Shown piece after piece: positions 47,664-54,295 of a stretch of 54,295 nucleotides of DNA. Made by a program: the position numbers and the translations under genes. Below the pieces are notes generated by a model. It searched no databases, had not been told where the DNA came from, and saw nothing but the letters and a program-made list of their open reading frames with translations. The stretch is from Methylobacter sp. (GTDB lineage Bacteria > Pseudomonadota > Gammaproteobacteria > Methylococcales > Methylomonadaceae), in assembly GCF_023227905.1 (NCBI RefSeq), contig NZ_JALOCF010000028.1:1-54295 (forward strand), in the 5' to 3' direction. How positions within the stretch are numbered: position 1 is the stretch's first letter; every line of letters starts with the position of its first letter.

Positions 47664-48432
47664 AGGCTGTTCCCGGTTTCTCGGTGTTATGAGAATGTAA
47701 ATTTAATCGATCCTGCACCACGGCCCTGACATCGGGTTCGGGATCATCAAGCAAGCAGGCCAATGCTTCGGGCGCAACACGCTGGGCAGCGGTATAACGC
47801 ACTACCCAGTCGGTATCATTTAGCATGATGACGGCATCAACCGGGTTCATGCGTTCAGCGACGATGCGCCGGACTTCAGGCGCACTGTCATCAGCCATCA
47901 AGCCAAGGCTGACTTCGGGCAAACGTTCGGCCACGATTTTCCGTACTTGCAGGTCTTCGTCGCGAATGAACCGGAACAGCCGGCCTTTCGGCAGTCTTTT
48001 GGCTATCGTTAATCTGACGATATAGTCTTTATCGCCGGCCATCTTTTCCAGGTCTTCAGGCGCAAGGCGGTCGGCGACAGTCATGCGAACTTCCCGGTCG
48101 GCATCGTCGATTAACAGATGCAGCTGAGACGGCGGTATCCGATAAGCGACCGCGCGCCTGACCACTTCATCTTCATCGTCGATCAGCTCGGCAAGCGCTT
48201 TTTGCGGCGCGTAACGGACCGCAATCGCGCGTCGTTCCCAAAATCGGTCGTGCAGGTATTGCTCGGCAAATCCCGGGTTAACGCGAAAAAAGCGGTCGAT
48301 TTGACGGCCGCTTTCGACGAATACGCAGGTGTCGCCGGGCATGCAACGCCCCATCAGCAGGGTTTTGCCGCGAAATGGACAAAGACTGCAATCGGCAAAA
48401 GGAACGCTGACAGGGCTTTCATGGCCGGACAT
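47656..48432 (-). CDS. 4Fe-4S leucine-rich-variant (LRV) protein
   Basis: 258 aa. The N-terminal cluster domain shows FADCSLCPF and MGRCMPGDTC, four Cys for a [4Fe-4S] cluster. It is followed by about seven alpha-helical LRV repeats of ~24 residues such as LIDDEDEVVRRAVAYRIPPS and MAGDKDYIVRLTIAKRLPKG. The family type comes from the A. vinelandii nif region; the role is unknown, possibly protein docking. In one operon with the genes on both sides. Confidence 0.93.
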   Translation of the reverse strand: MSGHESPVSVPFADCSLCPFRGKTLLMGRCMPGDTCVFVESGRQIDRFFRVNPGFAEQYLHDRFWERRAIAVRYAPQKALAELIDDEDEVVRRAVAYRIPPSQLHLLIDDADREVRMTVADRLAPEDLEKMAGDKDYIVRLTIAKRLPKGRLFRFIRDEDLQVRKIVAERLPEVSLGLMADDSAPEVRRIVAERMNPVDAVIMLNDTDWVVRYTAAQRVAPEALACLLDDPEPDVRAVVQDRLNLHSHNTEKPGTAYD

Positions 48433-48444
48433 GGGAATTTCCGT

Positions 48445-48711
48445 TTAGTCAGGGATGATTTCTGCAACGACAATGCCGGTAGCAACATCATAATCGTTGG
48501 TCAGGCACAGACAGTGATCCCGTCCGTCGATTAAATAAAGATTGAAATCTTTATGCTCAATAACCGGCTTATTGTTGGGCAGATCGTCGTCCATGCAGTA
48601 AGTGAAATGGATGGGTTGATATTGCTGTCTCAGCTCGGAAACCGTAGCGTCATCAAGCCCCATCGTTTCAATTTTTGCCGTGATGGCGTTGATTTGTTCA
48701 GTAGTAATCAT
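48445..48711 (-). CDS. small nif-associated protein (possibly DUF6129)
   Basis: 88 aa. Helical start TTEQINAITAKIETMGLDDA then VSELRQQYQPIHFTYCMDDD and strands FNLYLIDGRDHCLCLTNDYD, VATGIVVAEI. Similar small proteins occur beside nifY or lrv in other diazotrophs; the DUF number is from memory and may be wrong. The start overlaps the nifY stop (ATGA) and the LRV gene follows after 12 bases. Confidence 0.75.
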   Translation of the reverse strand: MITTEQINAITAKIETMGLDDATVSELRQQYQPIHFTYCMDDDLPNNKPVIEHKDFNLYLIDGRDHCLCLTNDYDVATGIVVAEIIPD

Positions 48712-49406
48712 CCTGTCGCCTCTCTTTCAAACCTGAACCGGTCGTTTGCTTCAATACCCATGACTTTAGCCAACCAAGGGGGCGGAGTTCCAGCGATCAC
48801 GGTTTGCAGTTGGTCAATGATTTCAGCAATCGATTCAATGCCGGGCAGCTTCATTGGATGAATGCCCAGTTTGACGATTTTGGCTGCCGCAGGGCCGCCA
48901 ACCGAGGCGATATAAAGCACTTGGCAATCCTTAATCAGTTCCGCCCTGAATACGTTTTTATCCTCCACGTCCAGGCCGTCGGGGATGTCGGTATCGCGAA
49001 TGTCGACCAATCGGGCTTCATCTGCTGAAACCTGGTAAATCATAAATTGGCTGCAAGAACCGAAATGACCGTCAACGTTGATGCCGTCGTTGCTGGCGCA
49101 AGCGATGCGAACCGAACCGGGCATGTCGCCGTCAATATAGGCTTGTTGCTTGGGGATATTCAGACCGGATTTAAGGACGCTTAAAGCATGAGTCAACAAA
49201 GGTTCGTCAACATCGATAAACTCACCGGCTTTAGCGGTTTTTAGCGTATTAAGATCAATGCCGACAATTTTTTCTTCAGTGATAGGAAGGCCGATGCAAT
49301 CAGTCAATACTGAAAGCAGGCGTTTGGCATCGGTATCGGGCAAGGCGCGAGCGGCCAGCCCGATACGTAAAGCCAGTTCTCGCGAGAGTTCAGCCTGGCT
49401 GTTCAT
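48708..49406 (-). CDS. nifY: NifY/NafY-like FeMo-co-binding protein
   Basis: 232 aa, paralogue of the protein at 33174. SRELALRIGLAARALPDTDA begins the apo-MoFe-binding domain, and RIACASNDGINVDGHFGSCS, YIASVGGPAAAKIVKLGIHP and GTPPPWLAKVMG mark the cofactor domain with its His. NifY binds immature MoFe protein and helps insert FeMo-co. Its position after nifT and a ferredoxin is that of nifY. Overlaps the 88-aa gene. Confidence 0.9.
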   Translation of the reverse strand: MNSQAELSRELALRIGLAARALPDTDAKRLLSVLTDCIGLPITEEKIVGIDLNTLKTAKAGEFIDVDEPLLTHALSVLKSGLNIPKQQAYIDGDMPGSVRIACASNDGINVDGHFGSCSQFMIYQVSADEARLVDIRDTDIPDGLDVEDKNVFRAELIKDCQVLYIASVGGPAAAKIVKLGIHPMKLPGIESIAEIIDQLQTVIAGTPPPWLAKVMGIEANDRFRFEREATG

Positions 49407-49410
49407 CTGC

Positions 49411-49611
49411 TTAGGCCTCTAAAGGCAATATGCAGTTATCGATAGGACATACTTTGACGCATTGAGGAATGTCAAAATCCCCTTCGCATTCGGTGCAGGT
49501 TTTTTTGTCGATTTCAAAGACAATTTTGCCCTCGGTGATGGAGTTAGTCGGGCAGACCGGTTCGCAGTCGCCACATGAAATACAATCCGCTGCAACAATA
49601 TATAAGGCCAT
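49411..49611 (-). CDS. 2[4Fe-4S] ferredoxin, nif-linked
   Basis: 66 aa. CISCGDCEPVCPTNSI and CTECEGDFDIPQCVKVCPID are two cluster motifs. The second has the eight-residue insert between Cys pairs seen in ferredoxins of the Chromatium/FdxN type. A candidate electron carrier for nitrogenase or for NifB-type reactions. TTAGGAGAATAATC precedes the ATG, 10 bases after nifT. Confidence 0.92.
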   Translation of the reverse strand: MALYIVAADCISCGDCEPVCPTNSITEGKIVFEIDKKTCTECEGDFDIPQCVKVCPIDNCILPLEA

Positions 49612-49621
49612 GATTATTCTC

Positions 49622-49837
49622 CTAATCTAAACGTTTCGCGCGCAAGGTGACAGGGAAATCCGGTTGTGCGTCCAGCGGTTCGAAATAATATTTCGAGCCG
49701 TCGCTGAGCAAAACTTCGCCGCCCCATTTATCGGAGCTGTCGAATTCAACGGATTCCGCCACTTCTTCCAAATCTTTCTTGGGTACGTAGAAGACTAATT
49801 TGCCCTCTGCATTTTTCTTTAACATGACACTAGGCAT
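49622..49837 (-). CDS. nifT: nitrogen fixation protein NifT/FixU
   Basis: 71 aa. PSVMLKKNAEGKLVFYVPKK, DKWGGEVLLSDGSKYYFEPL and PVTLRAKRLD match the NifT family, whose role is unclear and which can be deleted in some diazotrophs without loss of growth. ACGGAGAAACTCA precedes the ATG. Separated from nifK by 490 bases of repeats, where the genes are usually close. Confidence 0.93.
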   Translation of the reverse strand: MPSVMLKKNAEGKLVFYVPKKDLEEVAESVEFDSSDKWGGEVLLSDGSKYYFEPLDAQPDFPVTLRAKRLD

Positions 49838-49917
49838 TGAGTTTCTCCGTTTACACGCATTTAAGGTTGTGGGCGATTACGGTCGCCCTCATACACACTT
49901 ATTTAAGTACACTGATT

Positions 49918-50316
49918 GATTCACCACGAAGACACGAAGTTCACGAAGAAAACAAGGTAAGTTCTCGTTCCCACGCGCTGCGCTCGTCGTTATACACATC
50001 TCGACGTAGGCCGGAATAAGCCTGTCCGCGCGTTAAGCGCAGGACTGGTGTTTCCGGCGCTTCGATTGCCGGAAACATCCGCCCTTGCTGTCGCCGGGCG
50101 GACTTATTCCGGCCTACATCGGAAGTCGCCCCCACATCAGCAATTATTCTGTCTAATCCGTTTAACTTAATGGCAGTGACGTGCGCGTGGGAACGAGGAA
50201 CGGGGATTACAAAACCCGTCCCTCGTGACTTAAAACCTTCGTGTCCTCGGCAACTGCTCCTGCGTTGCTCTACCTCCTGCGTCCATGCAGTCGTTCGTGT
50301 CTTTCGTGGTGAAGTC
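49918..50316. repeat. repeat-filled gap between nifK and nifT
   Basis: In order: TTCACCACGAAGACACGAAG, a CGTTCCCACGCGCTGCGC end, a full CGTAGGCCGGAATAAG ... CTTATTCCGGCCTACA element (50005-50118), TTAATGGCAGTGACG with CGTGGGAACG, then CTTCGTGTCC with the 47-base insert 50247-50293 and TTCGTGTCTTTCGTGGTGAA. So one CACGAAG-type element has at least three other repeats inside it. No promoter motif for nifT was found here. Confidence 0.75.
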
Positions 50317-50325
50317 TTTTCTAAC

Positions 50326-51897
50326 TTAACGAATCAAATCGTAGTTATAGTCAGTTGTCCCCATACCTTTGGTTTCTTTATCCAACTGTTCCAGTACGGC
50401 ATTAACCAGGGTTGTCAGCATATAAATAGCGCCTTCATAACCCAGTGTTGTCATTCTGTGCAGGTGGTGTCTGTCAAAGATTGGGAAACCGATGCGAATT
50501 AACGGTACTTCAAACTCTTCGCCTTTGTAGAAAGTATCGCGTTGGATGAACTTGCCGTAAGAATTGCCGATCATGAAGTCCGGTTTGTTGGTGAAGACCA
50601 ATGAGCGGAAATGCCATAAATCTTTGCCGATATGGACTTCGGTTTTTTGTCCATAAGGCGAATCTTGCAGCATTTTGTCCATGGCTTTTTTCCAACGTTT
50701 GTTGGCATGGTTGCATAAGACGTCAGTCGGTTCAGCGCCCACTTCCAATAGGAATTTAGTCATGCCCATGACGAAATCCGCATCGCCGTATAGAGAGAAC
50801 TTTTTGCCGTGCAGCCAAGCGTGAGAGTCGGTCATCATGTCAACCAGACGGCCGCGCTCCAGTTCCAAAGACGCAGCAATTGGTTTGCCGGTTAATTCGG
50901 AGACTTTCATCAGGAATTCATCGGTCCATTCCAGGCCCATCGGAATGTTGATTGCAGTAGCGGGTTGATGCCAAATGTTTTGCACAAACTTTTTGGTTTT
51001 TTCCAACTGCCAAGGTTGCAGCAATAAAGTATCGATCGCATTAGGCGAGTCTTTCAGTTCGGCTTGGGTCGTACCGCCGGCATACATGCGGAAAGTTCCG
51101 TCAGCGGGCGTATCCAAGACTTCGGAAGGATCGCTCATTAAACTGTAATCAACACCCATTTCTTTCATCATGCGGTGCATGACGCGGAAGTTGCCCAGAT
51201 AAGTTTCAAAGCCCGGAACCAGGTTGATCTTGCCGTTGGAACCGACTTTTTTGTCGTCCATATGGTTCAAGGTGAAATACTTGATCATGCCTTCAAACAT
51301 GTTGTCCCAACCCGTAGTATGGCTGCCGACAAAGCTTGGGGTATGGGCAAAAGGCGTTGGGTAGTCCTGTTCGACATGTCCGGCTTTTTTAGCGTTATTG
51401 ATGAACGCGTTTAAGTCGTCACCGATAACTTCAGCCATACAAGTGGTTGAGACTGCAATGATGTCGGGTTTGTACAAAGCCTTGGCATTTTCCAAGCCGG
51501 CCATCATGTTTTTTTGTCCGCCGAAAACCGCTGCGTCTTCAGTCATGGAGTCGGAAACGCAAGCGACAGGCTCTTTAAAATGACGGTTGAAATAAGTACG
51601 GAAATAAGCGACGCAACCTTGCGAACCATGAACATAAGGCATGGTCTTTTCAAAACCTAGCGCACAAAGTACAGCGCCTAGCGGTTGACAGGCTTTAGCC
51701 GGGTTTACCGTTAATGCTTCGCGGTTAAAATTGATTTCTTGGTATTCCTTGGTGGTTGTCCATTGGAATACTTCGTCAATTTTTTCCTGAGGATGACGCT
51801 CTTCATAAGCTTCACGTTTATTGGCGAGGCTTTCCTTGTATTCGTCGTTGCGGAATAAAGGATAACTCGGTTGTATGTTTTCGACTTCTTGACTCAT
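50326..51897 (-). CDS. nifK: nitrogenase MoFe protein beta subunit NifK
   Basis: 523 aa. P-cluster cysteines are visible in NPAKACQPLGAVLCALG (Cys70 type), HGSQGCVAYFRTYF (Cys95 type) and STTCMAEVIGDDL (Cys153 type), with the Ser in CVSDSMTEDAAVFGG. The end GYEGAIYMLTTLVNAVLEQL is typical. ATG 51897 follows AATCTCC-reverse GGAGATTATC, a good ribosome site. Length and motifs are normal, so it looks functional. It lies 176 bases after nifD with a repeat between. Confidence 0.98.
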   Translation of the reverse strand: MSQEVENIQPSYPLFRNDEYKESLANKREAYEERHPQEKIDEVFQWTTTKEYQEINFNREALTVNPAKACQPLGAVLCALGFEKTMPYVHGSQGCVAYFRTYFNRHFKEPVACVSDSMTEDAAVFGGQKNMMAGLENAKALYKPDIIAVSTTCMAEVIGDDLNAFINNAKKAGHVEQDYPTPFAHTPSFVGSHTTGWDNMFEGMIKYFTLNHMDDKKVGSNGKINLVPGFETYLGNFRVMHRMMKEMGVDYSLMSDPSEVLDTPADGTFRMYAGGTTQAELKDSPNAIDTLLLQPWQLEKTKKFVQNIWHQPATAINIPMGLEWTDEFLMKVSELTGKPIAASLELERGRLVDMMTDSHAWLHGKKFSLYGDADFVMGMTKFLLEVGAEPTDVLCNHANKRWKKAMDKMLQDSPYGQKTEVHIGKDLWHFRSLVFTNKPDFMIGNSYGKFIQRDTFYKGEEFEVPLIRIGFPIFDRHHLHRMTTLGYEGAIYMLTTLVNAVLEQLDKETKGMGTTDYNYDLIR

Positions 51898-51945
51898 GAT
51901 AATCTCCTACGCGCCACTAATCTGTGGACGACGGTTGAAGGAACG

Positions 51946-52017
51946 GTAGGGTACGCATTGCGTACCTTTTGCAAATCATGCGGCGCTCCGTGAGAAGGTA
52001 CGCGATGCGTACCCTAC
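51946..52017. repeat. GTAGGGTACGC palindromic repeat, copy 3 (nifD-nifK gap)
   Basis: GTAGGGTACGCATTGCGTACC and GGTACGCGATGCGTACCCTAC with 30 bases between, 49 bases upstream of nifK. A smaller hairpin at 52031-52059 (GTTGGGTTGC, AGGCTTTTT, GCAACCCAAC) follows the nifD stop. Both would be in the nifDK transcript. Confidence 0.88.
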
Positions 52018-52073
52018 ATCGTTGAACCGCGTTGGGTTGCAGGCTTTTTGCAACCCAACATTTACCGATCGGT

Positions 52074-53555
52074 TTAAGCGCTTGCAGCGACTGCTACGTT
52101 TGAACTCTCAGCTGTTTTCCAAGGTGCTTTCACTTGTTTCCAGCAAGGGTTGTTCAATGTCATGTCCATATCGCGGGCGAAGATGGCAAAGCCGTCATAA
52201 CCGTGATAAGGGCCGGAATAATCCCAAGAGTGCATTTGACGGAACGGAATACCCATCTTTTGGAAAATATACTTTTCCTTGATGCCGGAACCGATCAAGT
52301 CAGGTTGGACTTTCTTAACGAACTCTTCAAACTCATAGCCGGTTACGTCGTCATAAATCAACGTCGCATTGCCCATTTCCTTGATAGTACGGTCGTAGTC
52401 GTCGTTGTGGCCGAATTCATAACCGGTACCGACAACTTCCATGCCCAAGTCTTCATACGCACCGATAACATGACGCGGACGCAAGCCGCCGACATACAGC
52501 ATCACGCGCTTGCCTTGCAGGCGCGGTTTGTATTTGGCGATAACCGCATCGTATTCAGCTTGATATTTAGCGATAACTTTTTCAGCGCCGGCTTGAATCG
52601 TTTCATCGAATAACGCAGCAATTTTGCGTAATGATTCGGCAATTTTGGTAGGGCCGAAGAAGTTGTACTCAATCCAAGGGATCTTGTATTTTTCTTCCAT
52701 ATGCCGCGCAATGTAGTTCATTGAACGGTAGCAATGGATCAGATTCAATTTAACCTTTGGCGTTTTTTCCATTTCCGCAATCGTGCCGTCACCGGACCAT
52801 TGGGCCACGACGCGCAAACCCATTTCTTCCAGCAAAGTACGTGAAGCCCAAGCATCGCCGCCGATGTTGTAGTCACCGATCACAGCAACGTCATAAGGCG
52901 TAGTTGGCCAAGTATCATCGCCATCACGGTTTTCCAGGACCCAGTCACGAATCGCATCGTTAGCAATGTGATGGCCTAACGATTGGGAAACGCCGCGAAA
53001 ACCTTCGCAGCGAACCGGCACCACAGGTTTGCCGATGTCTTTGTTGGCTTTTTTGGCGACCGCTTCAATATCGTCGCCGATCAAGCCGATCGGGCATTCC
53101 GATTGAATACTGATGCCTTTGTTTAATGGAAACAGTTCTTCGATTTCAGTCATGATTTTGGCCAGCTTTTTATCGCCGCCGAAAACAATGTCCTTTTCGG
53201 TAAAATCGGAAGTAAAGTTCATGGTGCCGAAAGTATTAACGCCGGTAGTACCGACATAATAGTTACGGCGACCGGCGCGCGAATATTGTCCGCAGCCGAC
53301 CGGGCCGTGCGAGATATGGATCATATCTTTAATAGGCCCCCAAACCACGCCCTTGGAACCTGCGTAGGCACAACCGCGAATGGTCATTACGCCGGGCTGA
53401 GATTTACGGTTTGAAGTAATGCATTTATTGGATTTTTCCAAAGACTGATCGTTAACCGCCAAGTGCTTGGCGCGATCTTTCCTTGCTTGTTCGGGATAGA
53501 CTTCAAGCACTTCTTGAATAAGCGCTTCGGTCTCTTCTTTTGTTAGAGCTGCCAT
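52074..53555 (-). CDS. nifD: nitrogenase MoFe protein alpha subunit NifD
   Basis: 493 aa. P-cluster ligands in TIRGCAYAGSKGVVWGP, HGPVGCGQYS and SECPIGLIGDDIEAV. FeMo-co ligands: Cys in LNLIHCYRSMNYI and His in QMHSWDYSGPYHGYDGFAI. His195-type HSI region is present as SQSLGHHIAND. ATG 53555 follows AAGTAGGAGAATACTC; the open frame upstream to 53672 is repeat DNA. Molybdenum-type by motif. Complete. Confidence 0.98.
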   Translation of the reverse strand: MAALTKEETEALIQEVLEVYPEQARKDRAKHLAVNDQSLEKSNKCITSNRKSQPGVMTIRGCAYAGSKGVVWGPIKDMIHISHGPVGCGQYSRAGRRNYYVGTTGVNTFGTMNFTSDFTEKDIVFGGDKKLAKIMTEIEELFPLNKGISIQSECPIGLIGDDIEAVAKKANKDIGKPVVPVRCEGFRGVSQSLGHHIANDAIRDWVLENRDGDDTWPTTPYDVAVIGDYNIGGDAWASRTLLEEMGLRVVAQWSGDGTIAEMEKTPKVKLNLIHCYRSMNYIARHMEEKYKIPWIEYNFFGPTKIAESLRKIAALFDETIQAGAEKVIAKYQAEYDAVIAKYKPRLQGKRVMLYVGGLRPRHVIGAYEDLGMEVVGTGYEFGHNDDYDRTIKEMGNATLIYDDVTGYEFEEFVKKVQPDLIGSGIKEKYIFQKMGIPFRQMHSWDYSGPYHGYDGFAIFARDMDMTLNNPCWKQVKAPWKTAESSNVAVAASA

Positions 53556-53616
53556 GAGTATTCTCCTACTTGTGCCGTGGGTAATCCCCCAACAGACAGG
53601 TTTTAGGATGGAAATC

Positions 53617-53695
53617 GTAGGGTACGCATTTATGCCCCAGAGGGTATCGCGTACCATTTTTGGACTTGCCAAAAGGTACGCGGTGCGTACCCTAC
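53617..53695. repeat. GTAGGGTACGC palindromic repeat, copy 4 (nifH-nifD gap)
   Basis: GTAGGGTACGCATT, then an extra TATGCCCCAGAGGGTA, then TCGCGTACC; the right half is GGTACGCGGTGCGTACCCTAC. The extra piece makes this copy 79 bases and breaks the left palindrome. It starts 12 bases after the nifH stop. Confidence 0.85.
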
Positions 53696-53707
53696 GGTTG
53701 TTCAGTA

Positions 53708-54295
53708 TTAAGCGGTTGCTTCAGCGGCCGCAGTGATACCGATAATCGATTCGTCTTCCTGATCGATAATACCGAATTCCATCATCAATTCTTCCAGTTC
53801 ATCCATCGTGATTGGAGTAGGGATAATGAAGTTTTTGTTATCGCGAATTTTCATAGCCAATTGACGGTATTCGTCAGCTTGTTTGGCTTGTGGTTCGTAT
53901 TCGATAACAGTCATACGACGAATTTCAGCGCGTTGCACGACGTTGTCGCGTGGTACGAAGTGAATCATGGTGGTGCCGATTTTTGCAGCCAAAGCAGAGA
54001 TCAATTCGTCTTCACGAGCCGTTTCACGTGAGTTACAAATCAAACCAGCTAAACGTACACTGCCTGAGTTAGCGTATTTCACGATACCTTTAGCAATGTT
54101 ATTAGCGGCATACATTGCCATCATTTCGCCCGAGCAGACGATGTAAATTTCTTGCGCCTTGTTTTCACGGATTGGCATGGCAAAACCACCACACACAACA
54201 TCCCCAAGTACATCATAAAAAACGAAGTCAAGTTCATCGTCATAAGCACCTTCTTCTTCAAGGAAGTTAATCGCTGTAATTACACCGCGACCCGC
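53708..54295 (-). CDS. nifH: nitrogenase iron protein NifH, 3' part (runs off the window)
   Basis: 195 C-terminal residues are in the window; the first base of the visible frame is 54295. It opens with AGRGVITAINFLEEEGAY, then DELDFVFYDVLGDVVCGGFA, which holds the second cluster Cys (VVCGGFAMPIRENKAQ). LAGLICNSRETAREDELISA and VPRDNVVQRAEIRRMTVIEY follow as in all NifH. The tail ends EDESIIGITAAAEATA. The P-loop, first Cys (just beyond the edge) and promoter are outside. It heads the nifHDK operon. Confidence 0.97.
   Translation of the reverse strand, partial: AGRGVITAINFLEEEGAYDDELDFVFYDVLGDVVCGGFAMPIRENKAQEIYIVCSGEMMAMYAANNIAKGIVKYANSGSVRLAGLICNSRETAREDELISALAAKIGTTMIHFVPRDNVVQRAEIRRMTVIEYEPQAKQADEYRQLAMKIRDNKNFIIPTPITMDELEELMMEFGIIDQEDESIIGITAAAEATA

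Overview
The window is most of a molybdenum nitrogenase (nif) island from a gammaproteobacterial diazotroph. Gene order and the accessory genes follow the Azotobacter vinelandii nif regions: rnf genes, iscA-nifU-nifS, nifV, cysE, an orf7-like gene, nifW-nifZ-nifM, clpX, a glutaredoxin, nifF, and on the other strand nifHDK-nifT-fdx-nifY-lrv and nifE-nifN-nifX-DUF269-CCE_0567-fdxB. Moderate GC, the intergenic repeat types and the gene set suggest a methanotroph-like member (Methylococcales). That placement is inference: the window holds no pmo, rRNA or other marker gene.

Layout. (1) 1-2000: end of an rnf operon (rnfG, rnfE, rnfH), an electron-supply module. (2) 2000-7500, minus strand: a phytanoyl-CoA dioxygenase-like gene, a hicAB pair with a nonsense-mutated hicA, a DUF433/DUF5615 toxin-antitoxin pair, a putative abortive-infection membrane protein and a SagB-type oxidoreductase. 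This is an accessory island. (3) 8000-11100: a small NifZ-like gene facing iscA-nifU-nifS. (4) 11200-12850: a second hicAB pair with a frameshifted hicA, an unknown gene and a HigA-like antitoxin lacking its DNA-binding half. (5) 13000-22150: nifV, an unknown 48-aa ORF, cysE, an orf7-like gene, an unknown 37-aa membrane ORF, nifW, nifZ, nifM, clpX, a Grx-BolA fusion, nifF, an RseC-like protein and two unknown genes. (6) 22450-29310: zinc-ribbon/Cys-rich proteins, a GC-richer alpha/beta hydrolase plus DUF2459 pair, a DUF1566 secreted protein and unknowns. (7) 29950-31710: three small plus-strand genes separated by attC-like sites, resembling a short integron cassette array without an integrase. 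(8) 32000-43050, minus strand: nafY-like gene, ankyrin, rhodanese, a DUF364-like gene, [2Fe-2S] ferredoxin, fdxB, nifX, nifN and nifE. (9) 43190-46280, plus strand: a RelE/NadS-type toxin-antitoxin pair, a frameshifted nuclease-like gene, exonuclease III and a uracil-DNA glycosylase. (10) 46370-54295, minus strand: a Nif11-like peptide gene, an unknown gene, the LRV iron-sulfur protein, a small unknown, nifY, ferredoxin, nifT, nifK, nifD and the 3' part of nifH, which runs off the window.

How it works together. nifHDK encode the enzyme. NifU, NifS and IscA make Fe-S clusters. NifV supplies homocitrate, and CysE feeds cysteine to NifS. NifE/N/X and the NifY/NafY proteins assemble and carry FeMo-co. 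NifW/Z/M mature MoFe and Fe protein. NifF, ferredoxins and Rnf deliver electrons. Three sigma54 -24/-12 promoters, each with a perfect TGT-N10-ACA NifA site, are visible upstream of iscA, nifV and nifE, so NifA control is expected. The nifV promoter also fixes that gene's start.

The most unusual aspects are: two independently inactivated HicA toxins next to open HicB frames; very dense palindromic repeats of at least nine types, including one family placed in the nifH-nifD and nifD-nifK gaps; a nested modular repeat, one copy of which sits in frame inside a nif-linked coding region; a REP-type sequence translated as the NifE C-terminus; the attC-like cassette run; and several unrecognised small genes in nif operons.
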